Shown: positions 8,376 through 18,495, numbered from the stretch's first letter. The stretch: DNA of 64,000 nucleotides from Flavobacterium aquidurense (GCF_001404985.1 NZ_JRLF01000012.1:434001-498000); one strand, 5' to 3'. Made by a program: numbers and translations. The notes: a model not told the origin generated them from the letters alone.

Positions 8376-8630
8376 GCCACGAAGGCACTAAGGCACAAAG
8401 ATTTTTTATAAAGAACTGAATTAAAAAAATTAGTGACTTAGCAACAGACTGAAAAAGTAATGCGTAAAATGATTTTCGTGCAAAGTCGCAGAGGTGCAAA
8501 GATTCAAAGTAAAAAGCTTAGCGACTTGGCGTCTTAGCGAGAGACAGAAAAAATATTAATGAAACAAAAAAGCGAGTGATTATCCCGTAAAAATAAAAAA
8601 TAAACCTTAGTGTCTTTGAGCCTTAGTGGC
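8376..8630. repeat. Intergenic inverted repeat of the GCCACnAAGGC type
   Basis: The left end (8376-8400, GCCACGAAGGCACTAAGG...) reappears imperfectly in inverted orientation at 8605-8630. Between them are further related pieces (AAAGTCGCAGAGGTGCAAAG, GACTTGGCGTCTTAGCGAG). No ORF of note. This looks like a dispersed noncoding repeat unit. Confidence 0.55.
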
Positions 8631-8672
8631 AGATTACCTAAGATTAACAATAACCAGTTAAAATAAAATATT

Positions 8673-9254
8673 ATGAATAACAATACATTAGACCAATACA
8701 AAAAAGCAATTAGAAATAAATATGAGATAGAAAAAGAAGGCGAATACTTTGATTATTTGTACAGCCCTTCTCGTGGAAAACTACGTGATTTTTGCTGGCT
8801 TATTTTCGAGAACAACGCAACTCAGGATGACTTGAATGTTTTTAGAAATTTATTTTCTATAGATTTCGATCATACCAAAAAGAATAAATTTAAGGAGCAG
8901 AAAGATAAGTTCAGACCTATCGAAACTTTCTTTAAGGGCGAAACGGACCCAACGAATATTGATGCAATAAACCTTGCAGCAATTATGGTCGATTTTCAAC
9001 CGCGTCCTTTTAAAAACTTTAATAAAATGTGTAGAATGGAAGATGCTAAACAAATTGAAAGCAGCTACAAAGCTAAACCGATTGTTCAAGTAGAGAAAAA
9101 AACCAGAGAAATAGCGGATTTTGGACAAGATAAAAATGAAAAATCAGGAGAATATCCTAAACAAAGGAATCTTTTTTCAAATTTCACAACGCTGTTTTCT
9201 AAGAAAAGAGATCAGGAGAGATATCCGGGAAATCCAAGGTTTTCGAGTGGCTAG
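8673..9254 (+). CDS. Hypothetical protein
   Basis: A 193-residue soluble protein starting at ATG 8673, with its own terminator 40 bases after the stop. The first 125 residues are acidic/basic mixed and probably helical (KLRDFCWLIFENNATQDDL is a recognisable compact piece), the C-terminal 60 residues are lysine, glutamine and arginine rich and look disordered. I recognise no domain. It sits alone between the intergenic repeat and a convergent acyl-CoA ligase gene, so context gives no clue. The ORF is believable by length, composition and the terminator, but its role is unknown. Confidence 0.6.
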   Translation: MNNNTLDQYKKAIRNKYEIEKEGEYFDYLYSPSRGKLRDFCWLIFENNATQDDLNVFRNLFSIDFDHTKKNKFKEQKDKFRPIETFFKGETDPTNIDAINLAAIMVDFQPRPFKNFNKMCRMEDAKQIESSYKAKPIVQVEKKTREIADFGQDKNEKSGEYPKQRNLFSNFTTLFSKKRDQERYPGNPRFSSG

Positions 9255-9291
9255 AACGCCATTATTCAATTGAAGGAAATCTTCATAAAGT

Positions 9292-9323
9292 AAAAAAGGC
9301 TGTCCTTATGAGACAGCCTTTTT
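9292..9323. terminator. Bidirectional intrinsic terminator
   Basis: Stem GGCTGTC (9298-9304) with GACAGCC (9312-9318), flanked by A and T runs, between two convergent genes. Confidence 0.8.
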
Positions 9324-9345
9324 CGTTTGGTTATATTATTTTGAT

Positions 9346-11124
9346 TTAATTATGATCGTAGATTTTAGCGTAAAGATCTTTGTAAATTTCTTTGATGATT
9401 TTACGTTTCAGTTTTAAAGTTGGAGTCAATTGTCCGCCATCAATAGACCAGACATCCGGAGTTAACTCAAAACGTTTGATTTTTTCCCAATGTCCAAATT
9501 TTTCATTAATTCCTTCTACTTCTTCGTCGATACGTTTAATGACATCCGGATTGGCACTAATTTCTGCATTACTGCTTCCTAAAGTTATTTTGTGAAGCTT
9601 TGCCCATTCTTTTACAAACTCAAAGTTTGGCTGAATAAAGGCAGCCGGCATTTTTTCGCCATCACCAATTACCATGATTTGCTCAATAAAACGAGATTGT
9701 TTCATGGCATTTTCAATCAGCTGCGGAGCGATATATTTTCCTCCTGAGGTTTTGAACATTTCTTTTTTACGGTCGGTAATTTTCAGGAAACCTTCGCTGT
9801 CAATTTCACCAATATCTCCAGTATGAAAATATCCGTCTTGTAAAGCTTCGGCAGTTTTTTCAGGATCCTTAAAATATCCCAACATTACATTAGGTCCTTT
9901 GCAAAGGATTTCTCCGTCTTGTGCAATCTTAACTTCAACATTACGAATTACTTTTCCAACGGTTCCTATTTTAAAACCTTTGTTTCTTTGGTCGTTTACG
10001 GCAATTACAGGCGATGTTTCTGATAAACCGTAACCTTCCATAACCGGAATTTCGGCAGCAGCAAAAACTCTCGTTAAACGTGGCTGTAAAGCAGCACTTC
10101 CTGATACCATTAAATCTAAATTACCGCCCAATCCTTCTTTCCATTTGCTGAAAATAAGTTTGCGGGCAATTTTTAACTGAAATTCATACCAGAAACCATT
10201 GGCTCCGTATGGCTCATATTTTAAACCTAAATCAATAGCCCAGAAAAATAGTTTTTTCTTGATGCCGGTCAATTCAGTTCCTTTAGCATAAATTTTATCG
10301 TAAACTTTTTCTAAAAGTCTCGGTACAGCTGTAATTACTGTAGGTCGTACTTCTTTTAAGTTGTCACTAATTTTATCAATCGATTCACCAAAATAAACAG
10401 AAACACCATAATATTGATAGATATACAAAATCATTCTTTCAAAAATATGGCAAATAGGCAAGAAGCTCAAAGCGGTGCTTTTTCCTGCATCAAACGGAAT
10501 TCTTGGTGCGCTGTCTAAAACATTCGACACAATATTTTTGTGCGACAGCATAACGCCTTTTGGTCTTCCGGTTGTTCCTGAAGTATATATAATAGTAGCC
10601 AGATCATCTTCTTTGATGCTGTCTTTGCTTGTTTCAACTTCATTCTGGTTGCTTTCATCTTCACCAAGTGTCAATAATTCAGACCAGTGTTTGCAGCCTT
10701 CGATTTCATTAAATGAATAGACTTCTTTTAATGAGGGTACATTTGCTTTAATGGCATTTACTTTGCCAAGTACTTCTTCATCAGATACAAAACAGTAAAT
10801 ACTACCGCTGTGATTTAATATATATTCGTAGTCTTCTTCGGCTATTGTTGGGTAAATAGGAACGTTTTGAGCTCCGGTTTGCAGAATACCAATATCCATG
10901 ATATTCCATTCGCTGCGATTATTTGAAGTGATTAAGGCAATTTTATCATCTTTTTGAATGCCCATACGTAATAATGCTCTTGAAACAGCATTAGCTTTTG
11001 CAATATATTCCTGGCTAGATGTTTTTTCCCAGACTCCATTTTTTTTGGTTGCCAAAGCAACTGGAAGGTTGTAAGTTTCTTGTTGATAATAGGGAAAATC
11101 AAAAAGGCGTGTGATTGAAACCAT
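9346..11124 (-). CDS. AMP-dependent long-chain acyl-CoA ligase
   Basis: A 592-residue member of the adenylate-forming (ANL) family. The nucleotide-binding motif YTSGTTGRPKG is at about residues 180-190, EGYGLSET lies in the middle, HTGDIGEID and TDRKKEMFKTSGGKY mark the hinge and C-terminal domain. Such enzymes activate fatty acids to acyl-AMP and then acyl-CoA, feeding beta-oxidation or lipid remodelling. Length and motif order match the bacterial/eukaryotic long-chain (FAA/ACSL-like) subgroup. It is monocistronic, with a bidirectional terminator after it. Chain-length preference cannot be read from the sequence. Confidence 0.9.
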   Translation of the reverse strand: MVSITRLFDFPYYQQETYNLPVALATKKNGVWEKTSSQEYIAKANAVSRALLRMGIQKDDKIALITSNNRSEWNIMDIGILQTGAQNVPIYPTIAEEDYEYILNHSGSIYCFVSDEEVLGKVNAIKANVPSLKEVYSFNEIEGCKHWSELLTLGEDESNQNEVETSKDSIKEDDLATIIYTSGTTGRPKGVMLSHKNIVSNVLDSAPRIPFDAGKSTALSFLPICHIFERMILYIYQYYGVSVYFGESIDKISDNLKEVRPTVITAVPRLLEKVYDKIYAKGTELTGIKKKLFFWAIDLGLKYEPYGANGFWYEFQLKIARKLIFSKWKEGLGGNLDLMVSGSAALQPRLTRVFAAAEIPVMEGYGLSETSPVIAVNDQRNKGFKIGTVGKVIRNVEVKIAQDGEILCKGPNVMLGYFKDPEKTAEALQDGYFHTGDIGEIDSEGFLKITDRKKEMFKTSGGKYIAPQLIENAMKQSRFIEQIMVIGDGEKMPAAFIQPNFEFVKEWAKLHKITLGSSNAEISANPDVIKRIDEEVEGINEKFGHWEKIKRFELTPDVWSIDGGQLTPTLKLKRKIIKEIYKDLYAKIYDHN

Positions 11125-11303
11125 GTTTAATATATTGAATTTTACCGCAAATTAAATAAAATTTAGGTATGATTTTTAATTTTATACAATTTTATGGGAA
11201 AAATTATAGGTAATATAGAAATTTTACGAAAACGTTTTCTTTTTTGTAGTAATTTTTTGAAATACCGAGAAAACCTTATATTTTACGCAAATCCTGAATG
11301 TGA

Positions 11304-11735
11304 TTATTGCACATTATAATCCACATAATCTTTTACTCTTTCTCCCATTAAAAACATTTTTTTCTTGGTAAAATGAATAGAAAATTGAGAATAATTCCAG
11401 GCTTCACTTCCGTTGTTTCTATACCAGAATGTATAAGAGGCACTATTGAAACCTTCTTTAAAAACCGGAATTCCTTCCTCCGTACATTCGATTCCCCAGT
11501 TTATTTTTGTTTTAGTTAAATCATCTGCCTGAATAACACCTGTTCCATCCGGATTTAAAACCGTACTGGGCGCTTTTTGACCTGTTGGAATATAAGTTCC
11601 GGGAGCTGGATAACCAATAGTTGTGGTAATATAATGATCACGACCATTATAGGTAATTTGGTCAACCTGAACTTGAGAATAAGATTGTGCTGAGACAAAA
11701 AATAATGTGATAAGCAATAAATGTATTGATTTCAT
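11304..11735 (-). CDS. Secreted hypothetical protein
   Basis: I start at the internal ATG (11733-11735) because it begins a clean signal peptide (MKSIHLLLITLFFVSAQSYS); the longer frame would add 16 unlikely residues. The mature part is about 120 residues, rich in aromatic and beta-forming stretches (ASYTFWYRNNG, QFSIHFTKK), without cysteine pairs or a lipobox. Periplasmic or surface location is likely. No family recognised. It lies between the acyl-CoA ligase and a TonB-type receptor, all on the minus strand but with gaps that do not suggest a tight operon. Confidence 0.6.
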   Translation of the reverse strand: MKSIHLLLITLFFVSAQSYSQVQVDQITYNGRDHYITTTIGYPAPGTYIPTGQKAPSTVLNPDGTGVIQADDLTKTKINWGIECTEEGIPVFKEGFNSASYTFWYRNNGSEAWNYSQFSIHFTKKKMFLMGERVKDYVDYNVQ

Positions 11736-11867
11736 TCTATGTAGGTTTAAGAGTTTTTGGAAACGAAAAAAAATCAGTGGCATAATTTTTTTGGCGAATA
11801 TAGTTCAAATTTCGATAGAAAAATGAATCCAAATTACAAGAATGAATTTTTTTATTTATATGAAAAT

Positions 11868-14270
11868 TTACTCCGTTGAAAATTGGTTTTCTAATAGTTT
11901 TTCTTTAAAATCAGACTTAAAAGTATAAGCAAAAGTTAGCATTAAAGCACGAGTGTCTGATTTTGAAGTTCTGTTGTTACTAAATAACAAGGTATTGTTT
12001 TTATAGCCGCTTTCAAGTGTGTTGAACATATCTGTGACCACTAATCCTAAACGCGCATTTCCTTTACCAATCTTCTGCTGAAAACCCATATCAACATTAT
12101 AAATAGGAATTCTTTTTCCTTGCGGAGTTGCCAATGCCGAATTATAATTACCAATTATTTGTAGTTTTCCGCCTTTCCAGGGAGCAAAATTATTGATGAT
12201 TTTTCCGTACCAGCTAAAAGCGTTATTTACAACATCTTGTGCGAGATTTGAAGCATCTATATTCTGCTCAAAAGCTGTTATGCTAATATTGGCGTCATAA
12301 AAGCCAATTGGTTTTAGACTAAAAATAGTTTCCAGACCATACGTTATGGTACTTCCTATATTACGTGGCTGCAGCAAAATCACTCCATTATCCTGTAGTT
12401 CTGCATATTGTTTTATCGTATTAGTAGCATTTCTGTAAAAAGCATTCGTAGAAAACGAGTATTTCGACCAGTCTTTATTATAACTCATCTCAGCGATATG
12501 AATAATTTCAGGTTTCAAATACGGATTTCCACCATGAGGATTCAGGGCATCCGTAATATCTATAAATGGATTCAGATCATCTAAATCCGGACGGTTGATA
12601 CGTTTGCTATATCCAATTTTTACAAATTCATCTCCTTTTAAATTCAATTGCAAAGATGCTGATGGAAAAAGCTTCAAATAATCATTATTAAAACGATCAC
12701 TATTGTTTTTTGTGGCTCCGGTGTTAGAAACATTTTCTGCACGCAAACCCAGATTGTATTTCCATTTTGGATTCTCTTTATCACCAATAAAAGAGTTTAG
12801 CAAACCATAAACCGCATTTATTTGTTCGTTGAATTTAAAACCATTACTCGCCAAAGGATTTATTACATATTCACCATTTGTCATATCAGCACTTTCGAAA
12901 TCAGAATTAAAAAAACGGAAAGTTCCTTTGTAACCTGTTTCTACAATCGATTTATCAGAAACAGGGAATGCATAATTGACAATGGCATTAGATATATTTT
13001 CGTGTTCATAATTATGTGTCCGTTGCAAAAAAGCGTCAGCAATTTGAGTATTATACTGATCGTAATTAAAAGTATCAATATTGGTATTTTCTCTATGTTT
13101 ATTAAAAGAGGAAGTAATACTGGCGTTGAGGTTTTTGCGATCATCAGTAAATTTGCGATCATAACTTAAAGCCAGTTCACCCACTTTTGAACGCTCTAAT
13201 TCCAGAGAATGTCTCCTGTTGAAAGAATAAAACTGATTTGTACTTGTGTTTACGTGCGTATATAAAGTTTCATCATTATCCTGACTTTCCATATTGCCCA
13301 GAGCTTCAAACGAAAAGCTGTTTCGATCGTTTGGAGAGAAATCAATATTCAGTTTTAGATTCTGCAATCCTTCAGTTCGTTCGTCATTTCTGTTTTGATT
13401 GATAAAATGTTCGTCATCAATAAAATTATTAATTCTTTCTCCTTTTATCTTTTTTGTTCTTCCGGCAAATCGATTGTCATATCCTAAACCAAAATTCCAT
13501 TTCTCCGTTTTTTGATTTAAAAGCACAGAACTGTTCAGTCTTCCTTTTGCGCCAAAGCCACTGCCTAGAACTACAGCACCATTAATCCCACTTTGATTGT
13601 TTTTCTTTAACTTGATATTGATGATTCCGCTTTCTGCATTCGCATCATATTTGGACGTGGGATTACTAATAACCTCAATGCTTTCGATACTGCTTGCTGC
13701 AATCTGATCCATATTAGTAATGGCAGAATTTTTCCCGTTAATCAAAATCATAGGCGATTTTCCTCTCAGCGTTATTCCACCATCAGCATCAACAGCAACT
13801 GTCGGAATACTTTTTAGCATATCTGTCGCCGTTCCTCCGGATTGGGAAATATTCCAAACAGCATTAAAAACAAAACCTTCGTCTGTTTTCTGAATTTGTT
13901 TTTTCTGGGAATTCACCACAACAGCATTCAGTAAATTAGCGTCATTTTGTAAAATTATATTGCCTATAAAAAGGGGAGAACCATTAAGTTTTACTTTTTG
14001 AGAAACAGTTTTGAATCCAATCAATCTGAAAGATAATTGATAATCACCGGAAAGGATATTTTCTAAATCAAAATTCCCAGAAGCATCTGTAACAGCATAA
14101 CCTGCAACTTTTGTAGAATCATTTGCATTTTTTAAAATAACATCTACAAATTCCACAGGAAGTTTTCCATCAGAGACAGTTCCTTTTAAAGAGGAATTTT
14201 GTCCAAATGAAAATTGACTTAATATAAATAAGATACTTAAAAGCGATAGGTTTTGGCTCCATTTTTTCAT
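11868..14270 (-). CDS. TonB-dependent-receptor-like outer-membrane beta-barrel protein
   Basis: An 800-residue outer-membrane protein. A signal peptide (to about residue 23) is followed by a carboxypeptidase-regulatory-like beta-sandwich (about 25-110), a plug-like domain (about 115-225, with TATDMLKSIP and LRGKSPMILINGK) and a barrel formed by alternating strands to the C-terminus. It matches the Bacteroidota 'outer membrane beta-barrel family' rather than SusC, since no SusD-like partner is adjacent. Such proteins import or sense substrates using TonB energy; the ligand (iron chelator, peptide or other) cannot be judged here. Confidence 0.8.
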   Translation of the reverse strand: MKKWSQNLSLLSILFILSQFSFGQNSSLKGTVSDGKLPVEFVDVILKNANDSTKVAGYAVTDASGNFDLENILSGDYQLSFRLIGFKTVSQKVKLNGSPLFIGNIILQNDANLLNAVVVNSQKKQIQKTDEGFVFNAVWNISQSGGTATDMLKSIPTVAVDADGGITLRGKSPMILINGKNSAITNMDQIAASSIESIEVISNPTSKYDANAESGIINIKLKKNNQSGINGAVVLGSGFGAKGRLNSSVLLNQKTEKWNFGLGYDNRFAGRTKKIKGERINNFIDDEHFINQNRNDERTEGLQNLKLNIDFSPNDRNSFSFEALGNMESQDNDETLYTHVNTSTNQFYSFNRRHSLELERSKVGELALSYDRKFTDDRKNLNASITSSFNKHRENTNIDTFNYDQYNTQIADAFLQRTHNYEHENISNAIVNYAFPVSDKSIVETGYKGTFRFFNSDFESADMTNGEYVINPLASNGFKFNEQINAVYGLLNSFIGDKENPKWKYNLGLRAENVSNTGATKNNSDRFNNDYLKLFPSASLQLNLKGDEFVKIGYSKRINRPDLDDLNPFIDITDALNPHGGNPYLKPEIIHIAEMSYNKDWSKYSFSTNAFYRNATNTIKQYAELQDNGVILLQPRNIGSTITYGLETIFSLKPIGFYDANISITAFEQNIDASNLAQDVVNNAFSWYGKIINNFAPWKGGKLQIIGNYNSALATPQGKRIPIYNVDMGFQQKIGKGNARLGLVVTDMFNTLESGYKNNTLLFSNNRTSKSDTRALMLTFAYTFKSDFKEKLLENQFSTE

Positions 14271-14435
14271 GAGACAAAGATATTTATCCCAGTAAATACA
14301 GCTTCTTAAAGTGCCTTAAGATATTATTAAGTTAATCTTAGAAACGCTTAAACAGAAATAAATATTATCTAAAAAAGGGTGTTTTTCCCTTTAATAAACA
14401 GGAAATAACCTTATAAAATTTATTAGAGTGTTATA

Positions 14436-14443
14436 TAGTTTTG
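14436..14443 (+). promoter_or_regulatory. Candidate -7 element
   Basis: TAGTTTTG matches TAnnTTTG and lies 60 bases before the ATG of the small membrane protein. No clear TTTG at the expected upstream distance. Confidence 0.3.
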
Positions 14444-14502
14444 TCTTATTAAGATGCGAACGCCGAAAAGCAAACGAGTAGGCAATATTTAAATTTAATA
14501 GT

Positions 14503-14790
14503 ATGGCAACTTTATTTTATTTAGCGCTGGGATGGTGTGGAACACTTTACCCGGGCTGGTGGAGACGTTTTTTTAAATTTCCTACACCTCCGCCGCCAGA
14601 TCCTGAACCATGGTGGTATCTTGGTAGAATTGGTTTAGGATTAATTGCCGGATTAGCCGGTGGAACACTATTTCAGGCAAGAATCATCGAAGATCAGTTT
14701 TTTGCGGGACAAGCCGCTATTGCTTCGGGATTAGTTGCTTTTGCTTCTGCCAGTATCATAACGGGTCTGGCAACTTCCTTAAAACGTTAA
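14503..14790 (+). CDS. Small membrane protein
   Basis: A 95-residue protein with an N-terminal hydrophobic/tryptophan-rich stretch (LALGWCGTLYPGWW), a proline-rich spacer (TPPPPDPEP) and a glycine/alanine-rich C-terminal half with two probable membrane helices (about residues 43-60 and 68-90). Stop codon is immediately followed by a perfect terminator. Divergent from the TonB-type receptor. No family recognised; inner-membrane location is inferred from hydrophobicity. Confidence 0.65.
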   Translation: MATLFYLALGWCGTLYPGWWRRFFKFPTPPPPDPEPWWYLGRIGLGLIAGLAGGTLFQARIIEDQFFAGQAAIASGLVAFASASIITGLATSLKR

Positions 14791-14826
14791 AAAAAATGCC
14801 TCGATAACATCGAGGCATTTTTTTTA
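14791..14826. terminator. Bidirectional intrinsic terminator
   Basis: Perfect 10-bp stem ATGCCTCGAT/ATCGAGGCAT with a three-base loop, A run before and T run after. It serves the small membrane protein and the convergent purL. Confidence 0.9.
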
Positions 14827-14841
14827 TAATGAAAACTAAAT

Positions 14842-17800
14842 TTAGATTTTCTCAATCCATTTTCTTGCGTTAACAAAAGCTTCATGCCAAGGCGAAACTT
14901 CGTCGTTTCTGTCTTTTGGATAATGAGCCCAGTTCCATTGGAAAGTCGAACGCTCAATATGAGGCATCATAACCAAATGTCTTCCTGTTTTATCACACAT
15001 CATTGCCGTGTTATAATCAGAACCGTTAGGGTTTGCTGGATATCCTTCGTAAGCATATTTAGAAACAATGTTGTATTGGTCTTCTGCATAAGGTAAATTA
15101 AATTTTCCTTCTCCGTGTGAAACCCAAACTCCTAAAGTACTTCCGGCCAAAGTCGATAACATAACCGAATTATTCTCTTGTACTTTTACAGAAGTAAAGA
15201 TACTTTCGTGTTTTTGGCTTTCGTTATGAAGCATTTTTCCGTGAACTTCATGCTCTGGATTAATTACTTCAAGTTCCATAAATAACTGACAACCGTTACA
15301 GATTCCAACAGATAAAGTATCTTCTCTTTTAAAGAATTTATCCAAAGCTGTTTTTGCTTTTTCATTGTATAAAAATGCTCCGGCCCAACCTTTAGCAGAA
15401 CCTAAAACATCTGAGTTAGAGAATCCTCCAACTGCACCAATAAACTGAATGTCTTCAAGTGTTTCACGACCAGAAATTAAATCTGTCATGTGAACGTCTT
15501 TTACGTCAAATCCGGCTAAGTACATAGCATTTGCCATTTCACGCTCAGAATTACTTCCTTTTTCACGAATAATAGCCGCTTTTGGTCTTGGTTTTGAAGC
15601 ATCGATTACAGGTTTTTTTCCTGTAAAGTGCGCTGGGAAAGTATATTGTAAAACCTGATTTTTGTAGTTTTCGAAACGTGCCTGAGCTCTTCCGTTTTTA
15701 GATTGTTTTTGATCTAATAAATAAGAAGTTTCGAACCAAATGTCTCTGTAAGCTTTTATGTCTAAAGTCCAAAGTCCAAGGTCTAAAGTCTCGCTTGTCG
15801 TTACTGTACCTAATTTGAAAAATTCGATATTGTTAGCGTTTAATTTAGCTTCAACAACTGCATCAGATTTTGCCTGGAAAACGATTCCGATGTTTTCTGC
15901 GAAAAGAATTTTCAATAAGTCTTTTTCAGTAAATGCAGAGAAATCAATTTTAGCTCCAAGGTTTACATCAGCAAAACACAATTCTAATAAAGTAGTAATT
16001 AAACCACCGCTTCCGATATCGTGTCCGGCTAAAATTTGGCTTTCGCCGATTAATTCCTGAACGGTATTAAAAGCATTTTTGAAGAAAGAAGCGTCTTTAA
16101 TTGTAGAAGTTTCTTTTCCGATTGTGTTTCTGATTTGTGCAAAAGAGGAACCTCCTAATTTGAAATCATCCTGAGACAAATTGATATAATAAATAGAATC
16201 TCCGTTTTTCTGTAAAATCGGCTCCACTACTTTTCTAATATCTGTACAATTTCCTCCAGCCGAAATAATAACCGTTCCCGGGGCGATTACTTCGTCGTTT
16301 GGATATTTTTGTTTCATCGAAAGTGAATCTTTTCCTGTAGGAATATTGATTCCCAATTCGATTGCAAAATGGGAGCAACCTTCAACAGCAGCGTACAAAC
16401 GAGCGTCTTCACCTTCGTTTTTACAAGCCCACATCCAGTTTGCAGATAAAGAAATTCCTTTTAAACCATCTTTAATTGGTGCCCAAACAATGTTTGATAA
16501 CGATTCTGCAATAGCATTTCTACTTCCTGCAACCGGATCAATCAAAGCAGCAATAGGAGCGTGTCCAATAGAAGTTGCGATTCCTTCTTTACCTAAATAA
16601 TCCAGCGCCATAACTCCCACATTATTCAACGGCAATTGCAAAGGTCCTGCGTTTTGTTGTTTTGCTACTTTTCCACCCACACAACGGTCCACTTTATTAG
16701 TCAACCAGTCTTTTGATGCAACAGCTTCAAGACGTAAAACATCTTGTAAATATTTTTCGAAATCAGCCTTGTCATAAGCAACATCAGCATATTTTCTATC
16801 AATAGTTTTGTCGTTCATAACCGTTTTTGGAGAACTTCCGAAGAAATCTTCTAAAGCATAATCCATCGGTTTTGAACCATTTGATTTTGATTCGAAAGTA
16901 AAACGGTGATCTCCCGTTACATCTCCAACCTGATACATTGGCGAACGCTCTCTGTCGGCAATTCTTTGTAAAGTATCAATATCTTTTTGACCAATAACCA
17001 ATCCCATTCTTTCCTGAGATTCGTTACCAATAATTTCTTTTGCAGAAAGTGTTGGATCTCCAACTGGCAATTTATCCAAATCGATTAATCCACCGGTTTC
17101 TTCCACTAATTCAGAAAGACAATTTAAGTGCCCTCCAGCTCCGTGATCGTGAATCGAAACAATTGGGTTATTGTCACTTTCTACCAAACCACGAATGGCG
17201 TTAGCAGCACGTTTTTGCATTTCAGGGTTTGAACGCTGAATAGCATTTAATTCAATTCCTGAACCAAAAGCTCCTGTATCTGCAGAGGATACCGCAGCTC
17301 CACCCATACCAATTCTATAATTTTCTCCACCAAGAATTACGATTTTATCACCTTCTTGTGGTTTCTTTTTGATTGCCTGATCTAATTTTCCGTAACCAAT
17401 TCCACCCGCTTGCATGATTACTTTATCGTAACCAATTTTACGGTCGTTTTCTGAATGTTCGAAAGTTAAAACTGAACCTGTAATTAACGGTTGCCCGAAT
17501 TTATTTCCAAAATCAGAAGCTCCGTTTGAAGCTTTGATCAAAATATCCATTGGAGTTTGGTACAGCCATTTTCTTTCTTCAACAGCATTTTCCCATTTTC
17601 TTTCGTCGTTCAAACGAGAATATGAAGTCATGTAAACTGCTGTTCCGGCTAATGGCAAAGAACCTTGACCACCAGCTAAACGGTCACGAATTTCTCCTCC
17701 AGAACCTGTTGCAGCTCCGTTAAAAGGCTCTACAGTTGTTGGGAAATTGTGTGTTTCTGCTTTTAAAGATAAAACTGAATCAAATTCTTTTATCTCATAA

Positions 17801-18495
17801 TAATCTGGTTTGTCAGCTGTTTTTGGTGCAAACTGCTGCACTTTTGGTCCTTTTACAAAAGCAACGTTGTCTTTGTAAGCAGACACTATATCGTTAGGAT
17901 TTTCCTGTGATGTCTTTTTGATTAATTTAAAAAGAGAAGTCTCTTTTTCTTCGCCGTCAATTACAAAAGTTCCGTTGAAGATTTTGTGACGACAGTGTTC
18001 TGAATTCGCTTGTGAGAAAGCAAAAATCTCAGAATCAGTTAACTTTCTTCCTAGTTTTACAGCAAGATTGTCTAAGTAATCTACTTCTTCCTGGCTTAAA
18101 GCCAAACCTTCGACTTTGTTGTAAGTTGCAATATCATCGATTTCCAAAATTGGTTCCGGCTGAACATTAATCGTGAAAATCTCCTGATCTAATTGATTGA
18201 ATTTTTGTGAAAGCATTGGATCAAAATCCGTGAAATCTTCCGTTGCCGGATGAAATTCCTCAATTCTGATAATGCCCGGAATACCCATATTTTGAGTAAT
18301 TTCTACAGCATTTGTACTCCAAGGTGTGATCATAGTGGCACGTGGACCAACAAAAAAATCCGTCAAGGCGGATTTTTCGATCTTATTAGAGTTGGCAAAA
18401 AGCCAGTTTAGTTTTGAAATGTCTTGAGCCGAAATTTCGTTTTGCGTTTGTACGGCAAAAACAGTTTTGCTTTGGTTTTCAAAGAAATGGATCAT
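14842..18495 (-). CDS. purL: Phosphoribosylformylglycinamidine synthase (single-chain PurL)
   Basis: A 1217-residue enzyme from the ATG at 18495; the frame extends 20 codons further upstream but those residues are not family-like. It makes FGAM from FGAR, glutamine and ATP in purine synthesis. Recognisable parts: N-terminal domain, ANSEHCRHK, the first synthetase ATP site (SLKAETHNFP, GGEIRD), the second synthetase half, and a C-terminal glutamine amidotransferase with GICNGCQL (nucleophile Cys near 1065) and a MPHIERSTFQWNW end. Length matches the large Gram-negative form. A 31-base heptamer array lies in frame near residue 905, adding a short leucine/tryptophan stretch. Monocistronic. Confidence 0.97.
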   Translation of the reverse strand: MIHFFENQSKTVFAVQTQNEISAQDISKLNWLFANSNKIEKSALTDFFVGPRATMITPWSTNAVEITQNMGIPGIIRIEEFHPATEDFTDFDPMLSQKFNQLDQEIFTINVQPEPILEIDDIATYNKVEGLALSQEEVDYLDNLAVKLGRKLTDSEIFAFSQANSEHCRHKIFNGTFVIDGEEKETSLFKLIKKTSQENPNDIVSAYKDNVAFVKGPKVQQFAPKTADKPDYYEIKEFDSVLSLKAETHNFPTTVEPFNGAATGSGGEIRDRLAGGQGSLPLAGTAVYMTSYSRLNDERKWENAVEERKWLYQTPMDILIKASNGASDFGNKFGQPLITGSVLTFEHSENDRKIGYDKVIMQAGGIGYGKLDQAIKKKPQEGDKIVILGGENYRIGMGGAAVSSADTGAFGSGIELNAIQRSNPEMQKRAANAIRGLVESDNNPIVSIHDHGAGGHLNCLSELVEETGGLIDLDKLPVGDPTLSAKEIIGNESQERMGLVIGQKDIDTLQRIADRERSPMYQVGDVTGDHRFTFESKSNGSKPMDYALEDFFGSSPKTVMNDKTIDRKYADVAYDKADFEKYLQDVLRLEAVASKDWLTNKVDRCVGGKVAKQQNAGPLQLPLNNVGVMALDYLGKEGIATSIGHAPIAALIDPVAGSRNAIAESLSNIVWAPIKDGLKGISLSANWMWACKNEGEDARLYAAVEGCSHFAIELGINIPTGKDSLSMKQKYPNDEVIAPGTVIISAGGNCTDIRKVVEPILQKNGDSIYYINLSQDDFKLGGSSFAQIRNTIGKETSTIKDASFFKNAFNTVQELIGESQILAGHDIGSGGLITTLLELCFADVNLGAKIDFSAFTEKDLLKILFAENIGIVFQAKSDAVVEAKLNANNIEFFKLGTVTTSETLDLGLWTLDIKAYRDIWFETSYLLDQKQSKNGRAQARFENYKNQVLQYTFPAHFTGKKPVIDASKPRPKAAIIREKGSNSEREMANAMYLAGFDVKDVHMTDLISGRETLEDIQFIGAVGGFSNSDVLGSAKGWAGAFLYNEKAKTALDKFFKREDTLSVGICNGCQLFMELEVINPEHEVHGKMLHNESQKHESIFTSVKVQENNSVMLSTLAGSTLGVWVSHGEGKFNLPYAEDQYNIVSKYAYEGYPANPNGSDYNTAMMCDKTGRHLVMMPHIERSTFQWNWAHYPKDRNDEVSPWHEAFVNARKWIEKI
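15760..15790. repeat. Heptamer tandem array inside purL
   Basis: Plus strand reads GTCTAAA GTCC AAA GTCCAAG GTCTAAA GTC as an exact 7-base period, GTCYAAR, for 31 bases. It is translated in frame in purL (minus strand) as the LDLGLWTLD segment. Confidence 0.8.

Noticed and set aside
8109..8499. Minus-strand ORFs of 72 and 61 codons
   Set aside because: They overlap micro-ORF 2, its terminator and a noncoding repeat, and their translations are low-complexity and cysteine/phenylalanine rich without protein-like composition.
12822..13169. Plus-strand ORF of 115 codons inside the TonB-type receptor gene
   Set aside because: It is antisense to a well-supported coding sequence, with isoleucine/threonine-rich shadow composition.
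14842..18495. Frameshift or fusion in purL because of its large size
   Set aside because: About 1217 residues is the normal single-chain form with synthetase and glutaminase parts; all motifs are in one frame.
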